Shown here: positions 1 to 6,562 of the stretch, piece by piece
Layout: each line of letters begins with the position of its first letter
Numbering within the stretch: the stretch's first letter is position 1
DNA from: an uncultured bacterium
GTDB lineage: Bacteria; Cyanobacteriota; Vampirovibrionia; Gastranaerophilales; Gastranaerophilaceae
Reading direction: 5' to 3'
NCBI GenBank assembly: GCA_947169755.1
Contig: CAMVQX010000030.1
Coordinates: forward strand, 1 to 13,140
Length of the DNA: 13,140 nucleotides
Translations under genes and position numbers: made by a program
The notes under the pieces: model-generated
The model's input: the letters and a program-made list of their open reading frames with translations, nothing else
Database searches by the model: none
Told to the model about the DNA's origin: nothing

Positions 1-53
1 ATTCTAGCAAAAATTTTTTTGTTCGGATTTTATTAATATTACTTAAAAAAATA

Positions 54-82
54 TTGTGGACACTATACATGAATAATATAAT
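54..82 (+). promoter_or_regulatory. Putative sigma-70-type promoter of prs
   Basis: A perfect TATAAT lies at 77-82, with TTGTGG (3 of 6 matches to the -35 consensus) at 54-59 and a 17-nt spacer. Transcription would begin near 89, leaving a leader of about 22 nt that contains the AAAGGA Shine-Dalgarno at 97-102, 8 nt before the ATG. A second candidate, TATACA, lies at 64-69. The 50 bases to the left are AT-rich with no recognisable gene end. Confidence 0.5.
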
Positions 83-110
83 AAGTCATGTAAATGAAAG
101 GAATTGAAGA

Positions 111-1124
111 ATGGTTGCAGAAATGACTTTCCCTCAATTGGAACGTACAATTAACCCCACTCACGATATTAAATTATTTGCAGGACGTTCCAATACCAAG
201 CTTGCACAAGAAATTGCCGACTATTTAGGAACTTCGGTAGGTCCTATGGTTGTCAAAAATTTTTCGGATGGTGAAATTTATGTACAAGTTAAGGAAAGTG
301 TCAGAGGAGACGATGTCTTTGTTATTCAACCGGTTTGCAACCCCGTAAATGAAAACTTAATGGAACTTTTAATTATTATTGATGCTTTTAAAAGAGCCAG
401 TGCAAAGACAATTACGGCAGTAATTCCTTATTATGGTTATGCAAGACAAGACAGAAAAACTTCCGGCCGTGAAGCGATTACAGCCAAGCTTGTTGCTGAT
501 TTATTGACTACTGCCGGTGCTGACAGAGTGCTTGCTATGGATTTACATACAGGTCAAATTCAAGGATTTTTTAATATTCTTGTTGATCATATTTTTGCGG
601 CTCCTATTTTGGTTAATTACATAAAAAGTTTGAATATCAATCCTGATGAAATGGTTGCAGTTTCACCTGATATGGGTGGTGCAAACAGGACAAGATATTT
701 TGCAAAACATCTTGATTGCCCTATTGCAATCATTGACAAACGTCGTGATAAACATAATGAAGCTATTGCAACAAACGTTATAGGTGATGTTGAAGGCAAA
801 GTTTGCTTGATGTTTGATGATATAATTGATACTGCTGGTACAATTTGTGAGGCATCAAAACTTTTGAAATCACGCGGTGCAAAAGAAATTTATGTCGGGG
901 CTACACATCCTGTATTCTCGGGTCCTGCAATTGAAAGACTTGCTTCTGCACCTATTACTGAATGTATTGTAACAAATACTATACCTTTGGATATTGATAA
1001 AATGCCGTCTAATATTAAACAGATATCGGTTGCACCATTATTAGCACAGGCTATTGCACGTATTCATGATGATGAATCCGTAAGTTCACTCTTTGGATTT
1101 GAAAAAGAAATGCAAGTTCAATAA
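111..1124 (+). CDS. prs: Ribose-phosphate pyrophosphokinase (PRPP synthetase)
   Basis: This cytoplasmic enzyme transfers pyrophosphate from ATP to ribose 5-phosphate, giving PRPP for purine, pyrimidine, histidine, tryptophan and NAD synthesis. The family signatures are all visible: the FSDGE substrate/allosteric segment near residues 51-55, PYYGYARQDRK at 106-116, the DLHTGQIQGFF segment with the catalytic-type His146, a KRR flexible-loop segment near 208, and the ribose-5-phosphate loop DDIIDTAGT at 236-244. The 337 residues slightly exceed the usual 310-320, because of about 15 extra N-terminal residues and a short C-terminal tail after the common SVSSLF ending. The start at 111 has AAAGGA 8 nt upstream; ATG at 123 is the alternative. 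It is apparently transcribed alone from its own promoter. No clear terminator follows. Assignment is very secure. Confidence 0.97.
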   Translation: MVAEMTFPQLERTINPTHDIKLFAGRSNTKLAQEIADYLGTSVGPMVVKNFSDGEIYVQVKESVRGDDVFVIQPVCNPVNENLMELLIIIDAFKRASAKTITAVIPYYGYARQDRKTSGREAITAKLVADLLTTAGADRVLAMDLHTGQIQGFFNILVDHIFAAPILVNYIKSLNINPDEMVAVSPDMGGANRTRYFAKHLDCPIAIIDKRRDKHNEAIATNVIGDVEGKVCLMFDDIIDTAGTICEASKLLKSRGAKEIYVGATHPVFSGPAIERLASAPITECIVTNTIPLDIDKMPSNIKQISVAPLLAQAIARIHDDESVSSLFGFEKEMQVQ

Positions 1125-1244
1125 ATTTTTTAAATTTCCGCTGAGAATGTATTTTATTTTGTAACAAATGTAAATTTTTTTCTTGTAAAAAGCAATATTT
1201 CAAGAAAAAAATACTTTATATACATGTAGTGGAAAGGTATTACA

Positions 1245-1877
1245 GTGTATAGTGCAGTAGCATCGAGTTTCTTCGCAGTAAGAAACGCTAAGAAAACTGA
1301 AAATGGTGAAGTAGGCAGAAGTGCTGTAGCACTTGGTCAAGTGGCAGGTGTTATCCAAGAAATTGCCAAATATGACGGTGCAATTGCCAGCACTGCAAAA
1401 AGCGCTTGTTCTATCTTTTCTAATATGCAAAAACAAAATAAAGCTTTTGAATATGCGGGGAAATTTACAAAATTTGCTGTAAACAATGTTAATCCACTAA
1501 TTTGTGTATCGGGCGGTATTAAGACTTTGACTTCAGATGATAAAGTTGGTACCGGTATTACTGAAGCTGCTGCGTTATCGGCTATGTTCTTGGGAGAAGG
1601 ACTTACCAAAAAACACTACGACAAAATGATAACTTCTAAAACTTGCCAAAATTTACTTCAAAAAGCAAAAGACACAAGAATACTAAAACCTGTCTTTGAA
1701 TACATAAAGATGAATAAACTGGGCGGAAAAATAGGATTAGTATTAAAAGGTGTAACATTTGTAATTGCATCAATGTCATCTTATGCTATCGGTGAATATT
1801 TTGGTAAGGATATTGCAAAAGATGTAAAAAAAGAATTAGGTTTGGGAAAACCTAAAAAAATCAATCAAAAAGCTTAA
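1245..1877 (+). CDS. Uncharacterised 210-aa protein with hydrophobic C-terminal segment (GTG start)
   Basis: I do not recognise a family. The start is GTG, chosen because GGAAAGG at 1231-1237 lies 7 nt upstream and no ATG in frame has comparable support. The protein is rich in Ala, Gly and Lys and looks helical. Residues 25-60 and 70-120 are small-residue-rich, with an NPLICVSGG stretch at 83-91. A hydrophobic segment at 163-182 could be one membrane span or a buried helix, followed by a Lys-rich tail (residues 185-210). There is no N-terminal signal peptide. It lies alone between prs and the SpoIID-domain gene, same strand, with 33 nt to the latter. Composition matches its neighbours, so it is probably a real lineage-specific gene; its function is unknown. 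Confidence 0.75.
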   Translation: MYSAVASSFFAVRNAKKTENGEVGRSAVALGQVAGVIQEIAKYDGAIASTAKSACSIFSNMQKQNKAFEYAGKFTKFAVNNVNPLICVSGGIKTLTSDDKVGTGITEAAALSAMFLGEGLTKKHYDKMITSKTCQNLLQKAKDTRILKPVFEYIKMNKLGGKIGLVLKGVTFVIASMSSYAIGEYFGKDIAKDVKKELGLGKPKKINQKA

Positions 1878-1895
1878 TACTATAAAGAAAAGCCA

Positions 1896-1904
1896 TGATA
1901 TAAT
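1896..1904 (+). promoter_or_regulatory. Extended -10 promoter abutting the SpoIID-domain gene
   Basis: TG-A-TATAAT is a perfect extended -10 element at 1896-1904. Only 6 nt separate it from the ATG at 1911, so transcription should start at or within a base of the start codon. No Shine-Dalgarno is present. The best -35-like hexamer (TTAATA at 1874-1879) has a 19-nt spacer, so the element probably depends on the extended -10. Confidence 0.55.
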
Positions 1905-1910
1905 ACACAT

Positions 1911-2786
1911 ATGAAAAAGACTATAATAGCGATATTCGCTGCCCTAATAATAAATATTTTATCCCTGAACCCTTGTTATGCTATAAAAATAGGGCTTTTA
2001 ACAAGCGTATCGTCAACTGCTATCGGAACATCTGTCAAAGGTGTTATTATTGATGCCAATACAAATAAAACAATCTGTGAACTTGAGGCCATGAAAGGTT
2101 ATGAGATTAAGCCTTATCACGGCATAATGGCAATACGATATGGGGGTAAATACTACAAAATAGATTCAAACAATATTGTTATAAAACCCGCAAGTGCAGG
2201 ATTTGTCAGCGCAAAAGGCAAATGGTATCGCGGAATCATAATGATAAGAAATTATAACAAAAAATTGACCGTGATAAATGATGTTCCGCTGGAAGATTAT
2301 ATAAAAGGTGTAGTACCTGCCGAAATGCCTTCAAGTTGGGAATATGAAGCTCATAAAGCCCAAGCGATTGCGGCAAGAAGTTATGCACTCGCAAATCTCG
2401 GTAAACGTGGTGCATACGGATATGATTTAAAAGATACTCCGGAAGATCAAGCATATTCAGGCGCATCTGCCGAAACTAACGGTACAAATGCTGCTGTTGA
2501 TGATACAAAAGGCATCGTCCTAACACACAATACAAAAGTTATAAGCGCGTTCTATTCTGCATCTGCCGGAGGACAGACAAATACAAACAGCTGGGGAACT
2601 TCGTTGCCATATCTGCGTTCTGTTCCTTCATTTGATGAAAATATCAAAAAAAACGGGCATGGAGTAGGTATGTCGCAGCATGGTGCAAATAATCTTGCAA
2701 AACAAGGATATAATGCATATCAAATTTTACAATATTTTTACAAAGATATTAAATTTGCAAGAATTAATCCAAAATCATATAATTAG
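1911..2786 (+). CDS. Secreted SpoIID/LytB-domain protein (probable peptidoglycan lytic transglycosylase)
   Basis: Family members cleave peptidoglycan glycan strands, especially denuded ones. Residues 1-24 form a signal peptide (basic MKK, hydrophobic core, CYA cleavage motif), so the protein should act outside the cytoplasmic membrane. The SpoIID domain follows: VPLEDYIKGVVPAEMPSSW with the expected catalytic Glu138, then QAIAARSYAL, an FYSASAGGQT segment, YLRSVPS from Tyr234, and the closing HGVGMSQHGANNLA from His250. Only 15 residues separate Tyr234 from His250, where the family as I recall it usually has several tens, so the domain looks internally shortened at 291 aa overall. No other sporulation gene is nearby; outside endospore-formers such proteins are general wall-remodelling enzymes. 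The ATG lacks an SD and lies 6 nt after a -10 element. Confidence 0.88.
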   Translation: MKKTIIAIFAALIINILSLNPCYAIKIGLLTSVSSTAIGTSVKGVIIDANTNKTICELEAMKGYEIKPYHGIMAIRYGGKYYKIDSNNIVIKPASAGFVSAKGKWYRGIIMIRNYNKKLTVINDVPLEDYIKGVVPAEMPSSWEYEAHKAQAIAARSYALANLGKRGAYGYDLKDTPEDQAYSGASAETNGTNAAVDDTKGIVLTHNTKVISAFYSASAGGQTNTNSWGTSLPYLRSVPSFDENIKKNGHGVGMSQHGANNLAKQGYNAYQILQYFYKDIKFARINPKSYN

Positions 2787-2880
2787 CTTAAAACTTTTAT
2801 AATTACTGGATATTGTCTAAGTCGTGTTTCTAGAATTCACACTATAGTTAATTAATTTAAACACAATTTTTGAAAAACAC

Positions 2881-2908
2881 TTGCCAAATTAAAATAAAAT
2901 GCTATAAT
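2881..2908 (+). promoter_or_regulatory. Strong sigma-70-type promoter of the HU gene
   Basis: TTGCCA (5 of 6 matches) at 2881-2886 and TATAAT at 2903-2908 are separated by 16 nt, and TGC immediately before the -10 makes it an extended element as well. This is the best promoter in the window and fits an abundant nucleoid protein. Transcription would start near 2915, giving a leader of about 57 nt. Confidence 0.75.
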
Positions 2909-2932
2909 AAATTCGTCGAAGAGAAGAAAGAG

Positions 2933-2958
2933 GCATGCTATGGTCATGCACAAGGTAA
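2933..2958 (+). promoter_or_regulatory. Possible leader element: small stem-loop and 7-codon upstream ORF before HU
   Basis: GCATG at 2933-2937 can pair with CATGC at 2945-2949 around a 7-nt loop. Overlapping it, ATG at 2935 opens a 7-codon frame (M-L-W-S-C-T-R) whose TAA at 2956-2958 overlaps the first bases of the HU Shine-Dalgarno (AAAAGGAGG, 2957-2965). A purine-rich stretch precedes the mini-ORF, but is not ideally spaced. Both features may be chance in a short leader. Confidence 0.2.
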
Positions 2959-2971
2959 AAGGAGGTTCATA

Positions 2972-3244
2972 ATGAACAAAGAAGAATTAGTAAAAGAAGT
3001 ATCAAAAAAAGCAAAAGTATCTCAAAAAGCAACTGCTGATATTATTGCAGCTACTTTAGAAACAATTGAAAAAACAGTTTCAAAAGGTAAAAAAGTAACT
3101 TTAGTTGGCTTCGGTACTTTCGAATCACGCAAAAGAGCTGCTAGAACTGGCAGAAACCCACAAACTGGTGCTCCTTTGAAAATTTCTGCTAAAACTGTAC
3201 CTGCTTTCTCAGCTGGTAAAAAATTCAAAGAATTAGTAAAATAG
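2972..3244 (+). CDS. HU-family nucleoid DNA-binding protein
   Basis: This small basic protein bends and compacts DNA as a dimer. The 90 residues match the family length. The N-terminal helical dimerisation part covers about 1-40, followed by the VTLVGFGTF signature at 42-50 and the DNA-clasping beta arm RTGRNPQTG at 58-66, with Pro63 at the tip position that intercalates in HU/IHF. The protein ends with the conserved PAFSAGKKFKE. The ATG at 2972 is clear: AAAAGGAGG lies 6 nt upstream, and a longer in-frame reading from 2870 would start upstream of the predicted transcription start. It is monocistronic, driven by a near-consensus extended -10 promoter and ended by a strong hairpin. HU versus IHF subtype cannot be decided from sequence alone, but a single-copy HU homodimer is likely. 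Confidence 0.95.
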   Translation: MNKEELVKEVSKKAKVSQKATADIIAATLETIEKTVSKGKKVTLVGFGTFESRKRAARTGRNPQTGAPLKISAKTVPAFSAGKKFKELVK

Positions 3245-3261
3245 TAATTGTTTGATAAAAG

Positions 3262-3296
3262 AATAGCCTCCAAGTTTCTTGGAGGTTATTTTTTTT
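3262..3296 (+). terminator. Bidirectional rho-independent terminator between HU and rsmD
   Basis: A 13-bp stem (3262-3274 with 3278-3290, one G-T wobble) closes a TTT loop and runs into a T-tract to 3296. It lies 17 nt after the HU stop. The rsmD stop codon (3286-3288, minus strand) lies inside the right arm, and the reverse orientation also ends in a T-rich run, so the hairpin probably ends both converging transcripts. Confidence 0.9.
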
Positions 3297-3798
3297 GCAA
3301 AAAAGTAATGAATTTATCACCGTATTTTTTCTGTTTTATAATTTCAAAGCCTTCAAAATTAACATTTGTAACGTGTTCAAGTATAATTATTTTTGAGATA
3401 TCTTTTACGGCATCGAGACTTTTTTCGTAAACTCCGGAAAAATAAGGCGGATCTATATAAATAACATCAAAAATTTTTAATGTTGAAGCAACTTTTAAAC
3501 TGTCGCCTATTATTAATTTAGGCGGATTTTCAAAAGATTTGAAATTTGATTTTATAATATTTGCCGCTTTTATATTTTTTTCAATTACGACAGCATCTTC
3601 AAACCCTCTTGAAAGTGCTTCCAGTGCCATAATACCTGAACCTGCGTACATATCTAAAAAAGAAGCTCCTTTAAAATCAATCATAGCTTGCAAAGTATTG
3701 AATACGCTCATTCTGACTTTTGAAAGAGTTGGTCTTGTGATATTTTCATCGGGAGCTTTCAGTTTTCGCCCTTTAAATTTGCCTGCCGTAATTATCAT
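3286..3798 (-). CDS. rsmD: 16S rRNA (guanine966-N2)-methyltransferase RsmD
   Basis: RsmD methylates G966 of 16S rRNA, using S-adenosylmethionine, during 30S assembly. Family hallmarks are in order: the N-terminal GKFKGRKLKAP, then TRPTLSKVRMSVFN at 21-34, SAM-binding motif I FLDMYAGSG at 47-55 with ALEALSRG just after, the acidic VIEKN at 71-75, GDS at 98-100, and catalytic DPPY at 116-119. At 170 aa it is slightly shorter than the usual 180-200. The ATG at 3798 has no Shine-Dalgarno; a TAAAAT -10-like element ends 7 nt upstream, suggesting a leaderless message. It converges on the HU gene through a shared terminator and diverges from the fixC-like gene. Confidence 0.92.
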   Translation of the reverse strand: MIITAGKFKGRKLKAPDENITRPTLSKVRMSVFNTLQAMIDFKGASFLDMYAGSGIMALEALSRGFEDAVVIEKNIKAANIIKSNFKSFENPPKLIIGDSLKVASTLKIFDVIYIDPPYFSGVYEKSLDAVKDISKIIILEHVTNVNFEGFEIIKQKKYGDKFITFLQKK

Positions 3799-3805
3799 AC
3801 TCGGT

Positions 3806-3834
3806 ATTTTACAATGAATAAGATTTGATGTATA
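3806..3834 (-). promoter_or_regulatory. Putative rsmD promoter, overlapping the divergent fixC promoter
   Basis: On the minus strand TATACA (3834-3829; 4 of 6) and TAAAAT (3811-3806; 5 of 6) are separated by 17 nt. The -10 ends 7 nt before the rsmD ATG, so the start codon would sit at or next to the transcription start. Confidence 0.45.
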
Positions 3835-3836
3835 GT
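3808..3836 (+). promoter_or_regulatory. Promoter of the fixC-fixX-like pair
   Basis: TTTACA (3808-3813; 5 of 6) and TATAGT (3831-3836; 5 of 6) are separated by 17 nt. The -10 ends 7 nt before the ATG at 3844 and no usable Shine-Dalgarno fits, so a leaderless transcript is expected. The two hexamers overlap, base for base, the opposite hexamers of the rsmD promoter. Confidence 0.6.
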
Positions 3837-3843
3837 TTGAAGT

Positions 3844-5151
3844 ATGGAAAATGTAGAAAATAAAACAGAAGTAATAGTAGTTGGTGGGGGACCTGCCGGT
3901 ATTGCATGTGCAATAACAATCGCCCGTGCAGGTAAAAATGTTGTACTTATTGAACGCGGAAAATATTGCGGTGCGAAAAATATGTTTGGCGGAGCAATTT
4001 ATGCGCAGCCGACAAGAGAGATATTCCCGGATTTTGAAAAATCAGCACCAATAGAAAGAAAAACAACTGAACACAAATATGCATTGCTTGGCGAAAATGA
4101 CGGAACAGTTATATCATATAAAAAAGCCCCTGATGAAAATGCCAGTTATTCTGTAATTAGAGGGAAATTTGACCGTTGGGCCGCTGAAGAAGCCAAAAAA
4201 GCAGGTGTTATATTGGTTGAAGAAACTGTTGTAAAGGATTTAATAATAGAAAACGGTTACGTAAAAGGTGTCAGAACCGAATTGGAAACATTTTATTCTG
4301 ACATTGTCGTGCTTGCGGACGGTGTAAATTCACTTTTAGCAATGCAAGCGGGTTTGAGAAATCGTATAAAACCCGAGGATGTTGCCCTGAGTGTAAAAGA
4401 GGTTATAAAATTGCCGGAAGAAGTTATAAATGAACGTTTTAATGTAACAAGTGAAGAGGGCTGTATTTATGAAATTTTTGGCGGTCCGATGCTTGGAATG
4501 CTCGGGCTTGGATTTTTATACACAAACAAAAATTCTGTAAGTATAGGACTTGGTATAACTTTGAGTGATTTAATCGAAAAAAGTTTAAGACCTTATGATA
4601 TTTTGGATAAATTAAAGGCGCATCCTTCTATTGCACCTTTATTAAAAGACGGAGAACTTTTAGAATACTCTGCACATTTGATTCCGGAAGGCGGATACAG
4701 GAAAATACCTAATATTGCAAGCAATGGTGTATTGGTTTGCGGTGATGCGGCAATGTTTGTAAATAATATGCATTGGGAAGGTACAAATCTTGCAATGATT
4801 TCCGGGAAACTTGCAGGAGAAACTGCCATAATTGCGTTGGGCAAACAGGATTTTTCAGAAAATGCTCTTTCTCATTATCAGGAAAAACTTGAAGACTCTT
4901 TTATTATAAAAGACATGAGAACCTACAAGGACCTTATGAGTACCATTGAACAAAGAAAAAGTGAATTTTTGGGATATTATCCTAAAAAAATAAACGAATT
5001 TTTTGATATGTTCACAACTACGGAAAGTATTCCAAAACGCACAAAATATCGCAAATTTATTAAAAGTATATTTACTGACAGAAAAATATCAAACCTGTTT
5101 AAAGATGCATGGGCTGCGATAAAATTATTATGGAGCATTATAATCAAATGA
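3844..5151 (+). CDS. FixC-like FAD-dependent oxidoreductase (ETF-quinone oxidoreductase family)
   Basis: FixC/ETF-QO family flavoproteins pass electrons from electron-transfer flavoprotein, with a partner ferredoxin, to quinone or another acceptor. The N-terminal Rossmann FAD motif VIVVGGGPAG spans 10-19, followed by an acidic strand end (LIERG) and the family's GAKNMFGGAIY segment. The second FAD motif GDAAMFVNNMHWEGTNLA begins at 300, with Asp301, and leads into the family's usual GKLAGETA helix. At 435 aa it matches FixC and is shorter than ETF-QO, because the ferredoxin domain is a separate gene here. The C-terminal AIKLLWSIIIK is hydrophobic enough for membrane contact. It overlaps the ferredoxin start by 4 nt (ATGA). 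No fixA/fixB lie in the window, so the electron donor is unknown; a geranylgeranyl-reductase-like role is a weaker alternative. Confidence 0.85.
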   Translation: MENVENKTEVIVVGGGPAGIACAITIARAGKNVVLIERGKYCGAKNMFGGAIYAQPTREIFPDFEKSAPIERKTTEHKYALLGENDGTVISYKKAPDENASYSVIRGKFDRWAAEEAKKAGVILVEETVVKDLIIENGYVKGVRTELETFYSDIVVLADGVNSLLAMQAGLRNRIKPEDVALSVKEVIKLPEEVINERFNVTSEEGCIYEIFGGPMLGMLGLGFLYTNKNSVSIGLGITLSDLIEKSLRPYDILDKLKAHPSIAPLLKDGELLEYSAHLIPEGGYRKIPNIASNGVLVCGDAAMFVNNMHWEGTNLAMISGKLAGETAIIALGKQDFSENALSHYQEKLEDSFIIKDMRTYKDLMSTIEQRKSEFLGYYPKKINEFFDMFTTTESIPKRTKYRKFIKSIFTDRKISNLFKDAWAAIKLLWSIIIK

Positions 5152-5426
5152 GTAACATAGAAGATAAATTATATACAGTAAAATATACCGCTGATAATCG
5201 CTCTCACCTTTTGCCGGTGCAGGAATGTTGTCGTATATGTAATTCAAAAATATGTACAACTATTTGCCCTGCAAATGTATACGAATGGGATGAAGATAAA
5301 CAAAAATTAATTGTCAAATATGAGAATTGCCTTGAATGCGGCGCTTGTCGTATAGCATGTGAAACGTCATCTCTTGGTTGGGAATACCCCAAAGGCACAA
5401 AAGGTGTCATGTTTAAACAAGGGTAA
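5148..5426 (+). CDS. FixX-like ferredoxin with two putative [4Fe-4S] cysteine sets
   Basis: This 92-aa iron-sulfur protein should be the electron-transfer partner of the flavoprotein encoded just upstream. The FixX signature is plain: CP followed by A-x-x-Y at 40-45, CLECGACR at 61-68, and a C-terminal WEYPKGTKGV ending. Cys28, 31, 36 and 40 plus Cys61, 64, 67 and 71 give two quartets, so two clusters are possible; Cys27 is extra. Classical FixX proteins such as the E. coli one have only the CP and CLECGTC cysteines. The start at 5148 is chosen because its ATGA overlaps the flavoprotein stop, the usual arrangement for coupled translation. ATGs at 5109 and 5130 would give longer N-termini without SD support. 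Confidence 0.85.
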   Translation: MSNIEDKLYTVKYTADNRSHLLPVQECCRICNSKICTTICPANVYEWDEDKQKLIVKYENCLECGACRIACETSSLGWEYPKGTKGVMFKQG

Positions 5427-5435
5427 CCTATAAAC

Positions 5436-5463
5436 TTGCCAAAATCGTTAAAATAAGTATAAT
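5436..5463 (+). promoter_or_regulatory. Promoter of the unknown P/Q-rich protein gene
   Basis: TTGCCA at 5436-5441 and TATAAT at 5458-5463 with a 16-nt spacer repeat exactly the hexamers and spacing of the HU promoter. The -10 ends 7 nt before the ATG at 5471 and no Shine-Dalgarno is present, so the message should be leaderless. It begins only 10 nt after the ferredoxin stop. Confidence 0.7.
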
Positions 5464-5470
5464 TTTACTT

Positions 5471-6562
5471 ATGACTGACGTGAATTTGAGTAATTTGATT
5501 TCAAAATTTGTCAATTATCAGGCACTAAATTCCCAGAACAGAGCGCCTCAAGCTCCGCAACAAGAATTTTCACCTGCACCTTCAACACCTCAGCCTGCAA
5601 CTCCTGCTCCCCAAACTTCAAATATGCCAACTCCTCAAATGGGCGAAATGAAAGGGGCTGACAATGCTGCTTATGTTAAAGATATGATGAAGCTGCCTAA
5701 AAATATGAACGAGTTTGTTTATATGCTTCAGCGTAATATGACTTTAAACCAGCTTAATCAGCAATTTGCTAACCAAATGAATATGCAAAGAAACGCTCTT
5801 TCTCAAACTCAAGCACAAATTCTTGCGCAGCTGCAGGGACTATCTTTGACCGAAGCACAAAATGTAATTTTAACAGGAAATAAAGCTATTTTAAGCCAGT
5901 TTCAAACAACATTGAAAAATTTACCGATTTCTTCAAACGGTTTGATTAACCTTCTTGATGTTTCGGCATTGATTCAGGCTAACGGCAAAGATGCAATTGC
6001 AAAACTGATCACTACAATGGCAAATTCTGCAAAACTCGGTATTCAGGATTTAACGCAATTAAAAGATACTGCAAAATTAATAAATGCAAGCGTTGCTGCT
6101 GCTGCTCAAAATGATGCGGCGCAAACGATGAAGCTTTTAATGCTTTTGTATTTACCTTGGCTTCCTTTGCAAGAAGGTGTAGGATTTGATATTGAAATTG
6201 AACAGGGAAATTCCGGCGATGAATCTGACAGTATTTTAATTATAACGATTACAACAATACATTACGGCAGTGTTGTTGCAACTTTGGTTTTGGAAAGTTC
6301 AAATTCTGTTCATGTAAATATCGAATGTGTAAAAGAATTTCCAAAAGATGAATTGCTTTTAAGAATTGAAGGAGATGAAAAGCATTATTCTATGGAATCG
6401 GTTGTTTCTTTTGAAACAAACAAGTCGCAGCCCGAAGATTTGAGTCCTGAAAAACCGCAAGCAAAAATAAATATGTCTAATACAAATGAAATTAACCCAT
6501 ATCTTTTGTTAATGGCTCATACAATTATCAGACATGTTATTGAGCTGGACAAGTTGAGTTAA
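5471..6562 (+). CDS. Uncharacterised 363-aa protein: P/Q-rich linker, helical middle, beta-rich C-terminal part
   Basis: No family is recognised with certainty. Residues 1-20 look helical. Residues 25-58 are a Pro/Gln/Ala-rich linker with repeated TPQ/APQ steps. Residues 65-230 are Gln/Leu-rich helices with coiled-coil character. About 231-315 alternates as beta strands (ending near ESVVSFE), and a hydrophobic helix closes the protein at 341-360. The order of low-complexity linker, helices and a late beta domain with an 'I-x-I-T-T-x-x-x-G-S-V' strand pair loosely resembles FliK-type hook-length proteins, but I see no decisive motif. There is no signal peptide. Its stop shares the palindrome TTAA (6559-6562) with the stop of the convergent gene. 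It lies behind the ferredoxin gene but has its own promoter. Confidence 0.7.
   Translation: MTDVNLSNLISKFVNYQALNSQNRAPQAPQQEFSPAPSTPQPATPAPQTSNMPTPQMGEMKGADNAAYVKDMMKLPKNMNEFVYMLQRNMTLNQLNQQFANQMNMQRNALSQTQAQILAQLQGLSLTEAQNVILTGNKAILSQFQTTLKNLPISSNGLINLLDVSALIQANGKDAIAKLITTMANSAKLGIQDLTQLKDTAKLINASVAAAAQNDAAQTMKLLMLLYLPWLPLQEGVGFDIEIEQGNSGDESDSILIITITTIHYGSVVATLVLESSNSVHVNIECVKEFPKDELLLRIEGDEKHYSMESVVSFETNKSQPEDLSPEKPQAKINMSNTNEINPYLLLMAHTIIRHVIELDKLS

Noticed and set aside
1125..1244. Terminator after prs
   Set aside because: AT-rich with T-runs, but no stem of useful length or GC content; not claimed.
1911..2786. Evidence of endospore formation from the SpoIID-domain gene
   Set aside because: SpoIID domains are common in non-sporulating bacteria and no other sporulation gene is present here.
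2787..2880. Terminator after the SpoIID-domain gene
   Set aside because: Only a weak GTG/CAC pairing around 2824-2842 without a T-tract; insufficient.
2870..2971. N-terminal extension of HU by 34 residues in frame
   Set aside because: The extension would begin upstream of the predicted transcription start, through the promoter itself, and a perfect Shine-Dalgarno sits 6 nt before ATG 2972, which gives the exact family N-terminus.
3539..3817. Plus-strand open frame opposite rsmD
   Set aside because: It is antisense to a securely identified gene, with no start signals.
5109..5147. Longer N-terminus of the FixX-like ferredoxin
   Set aside because: ATGs at 5109 and 5130 have no Shine-Dalgarno; ATG 5148 gives the common ATGA overlap with the upstream stop.
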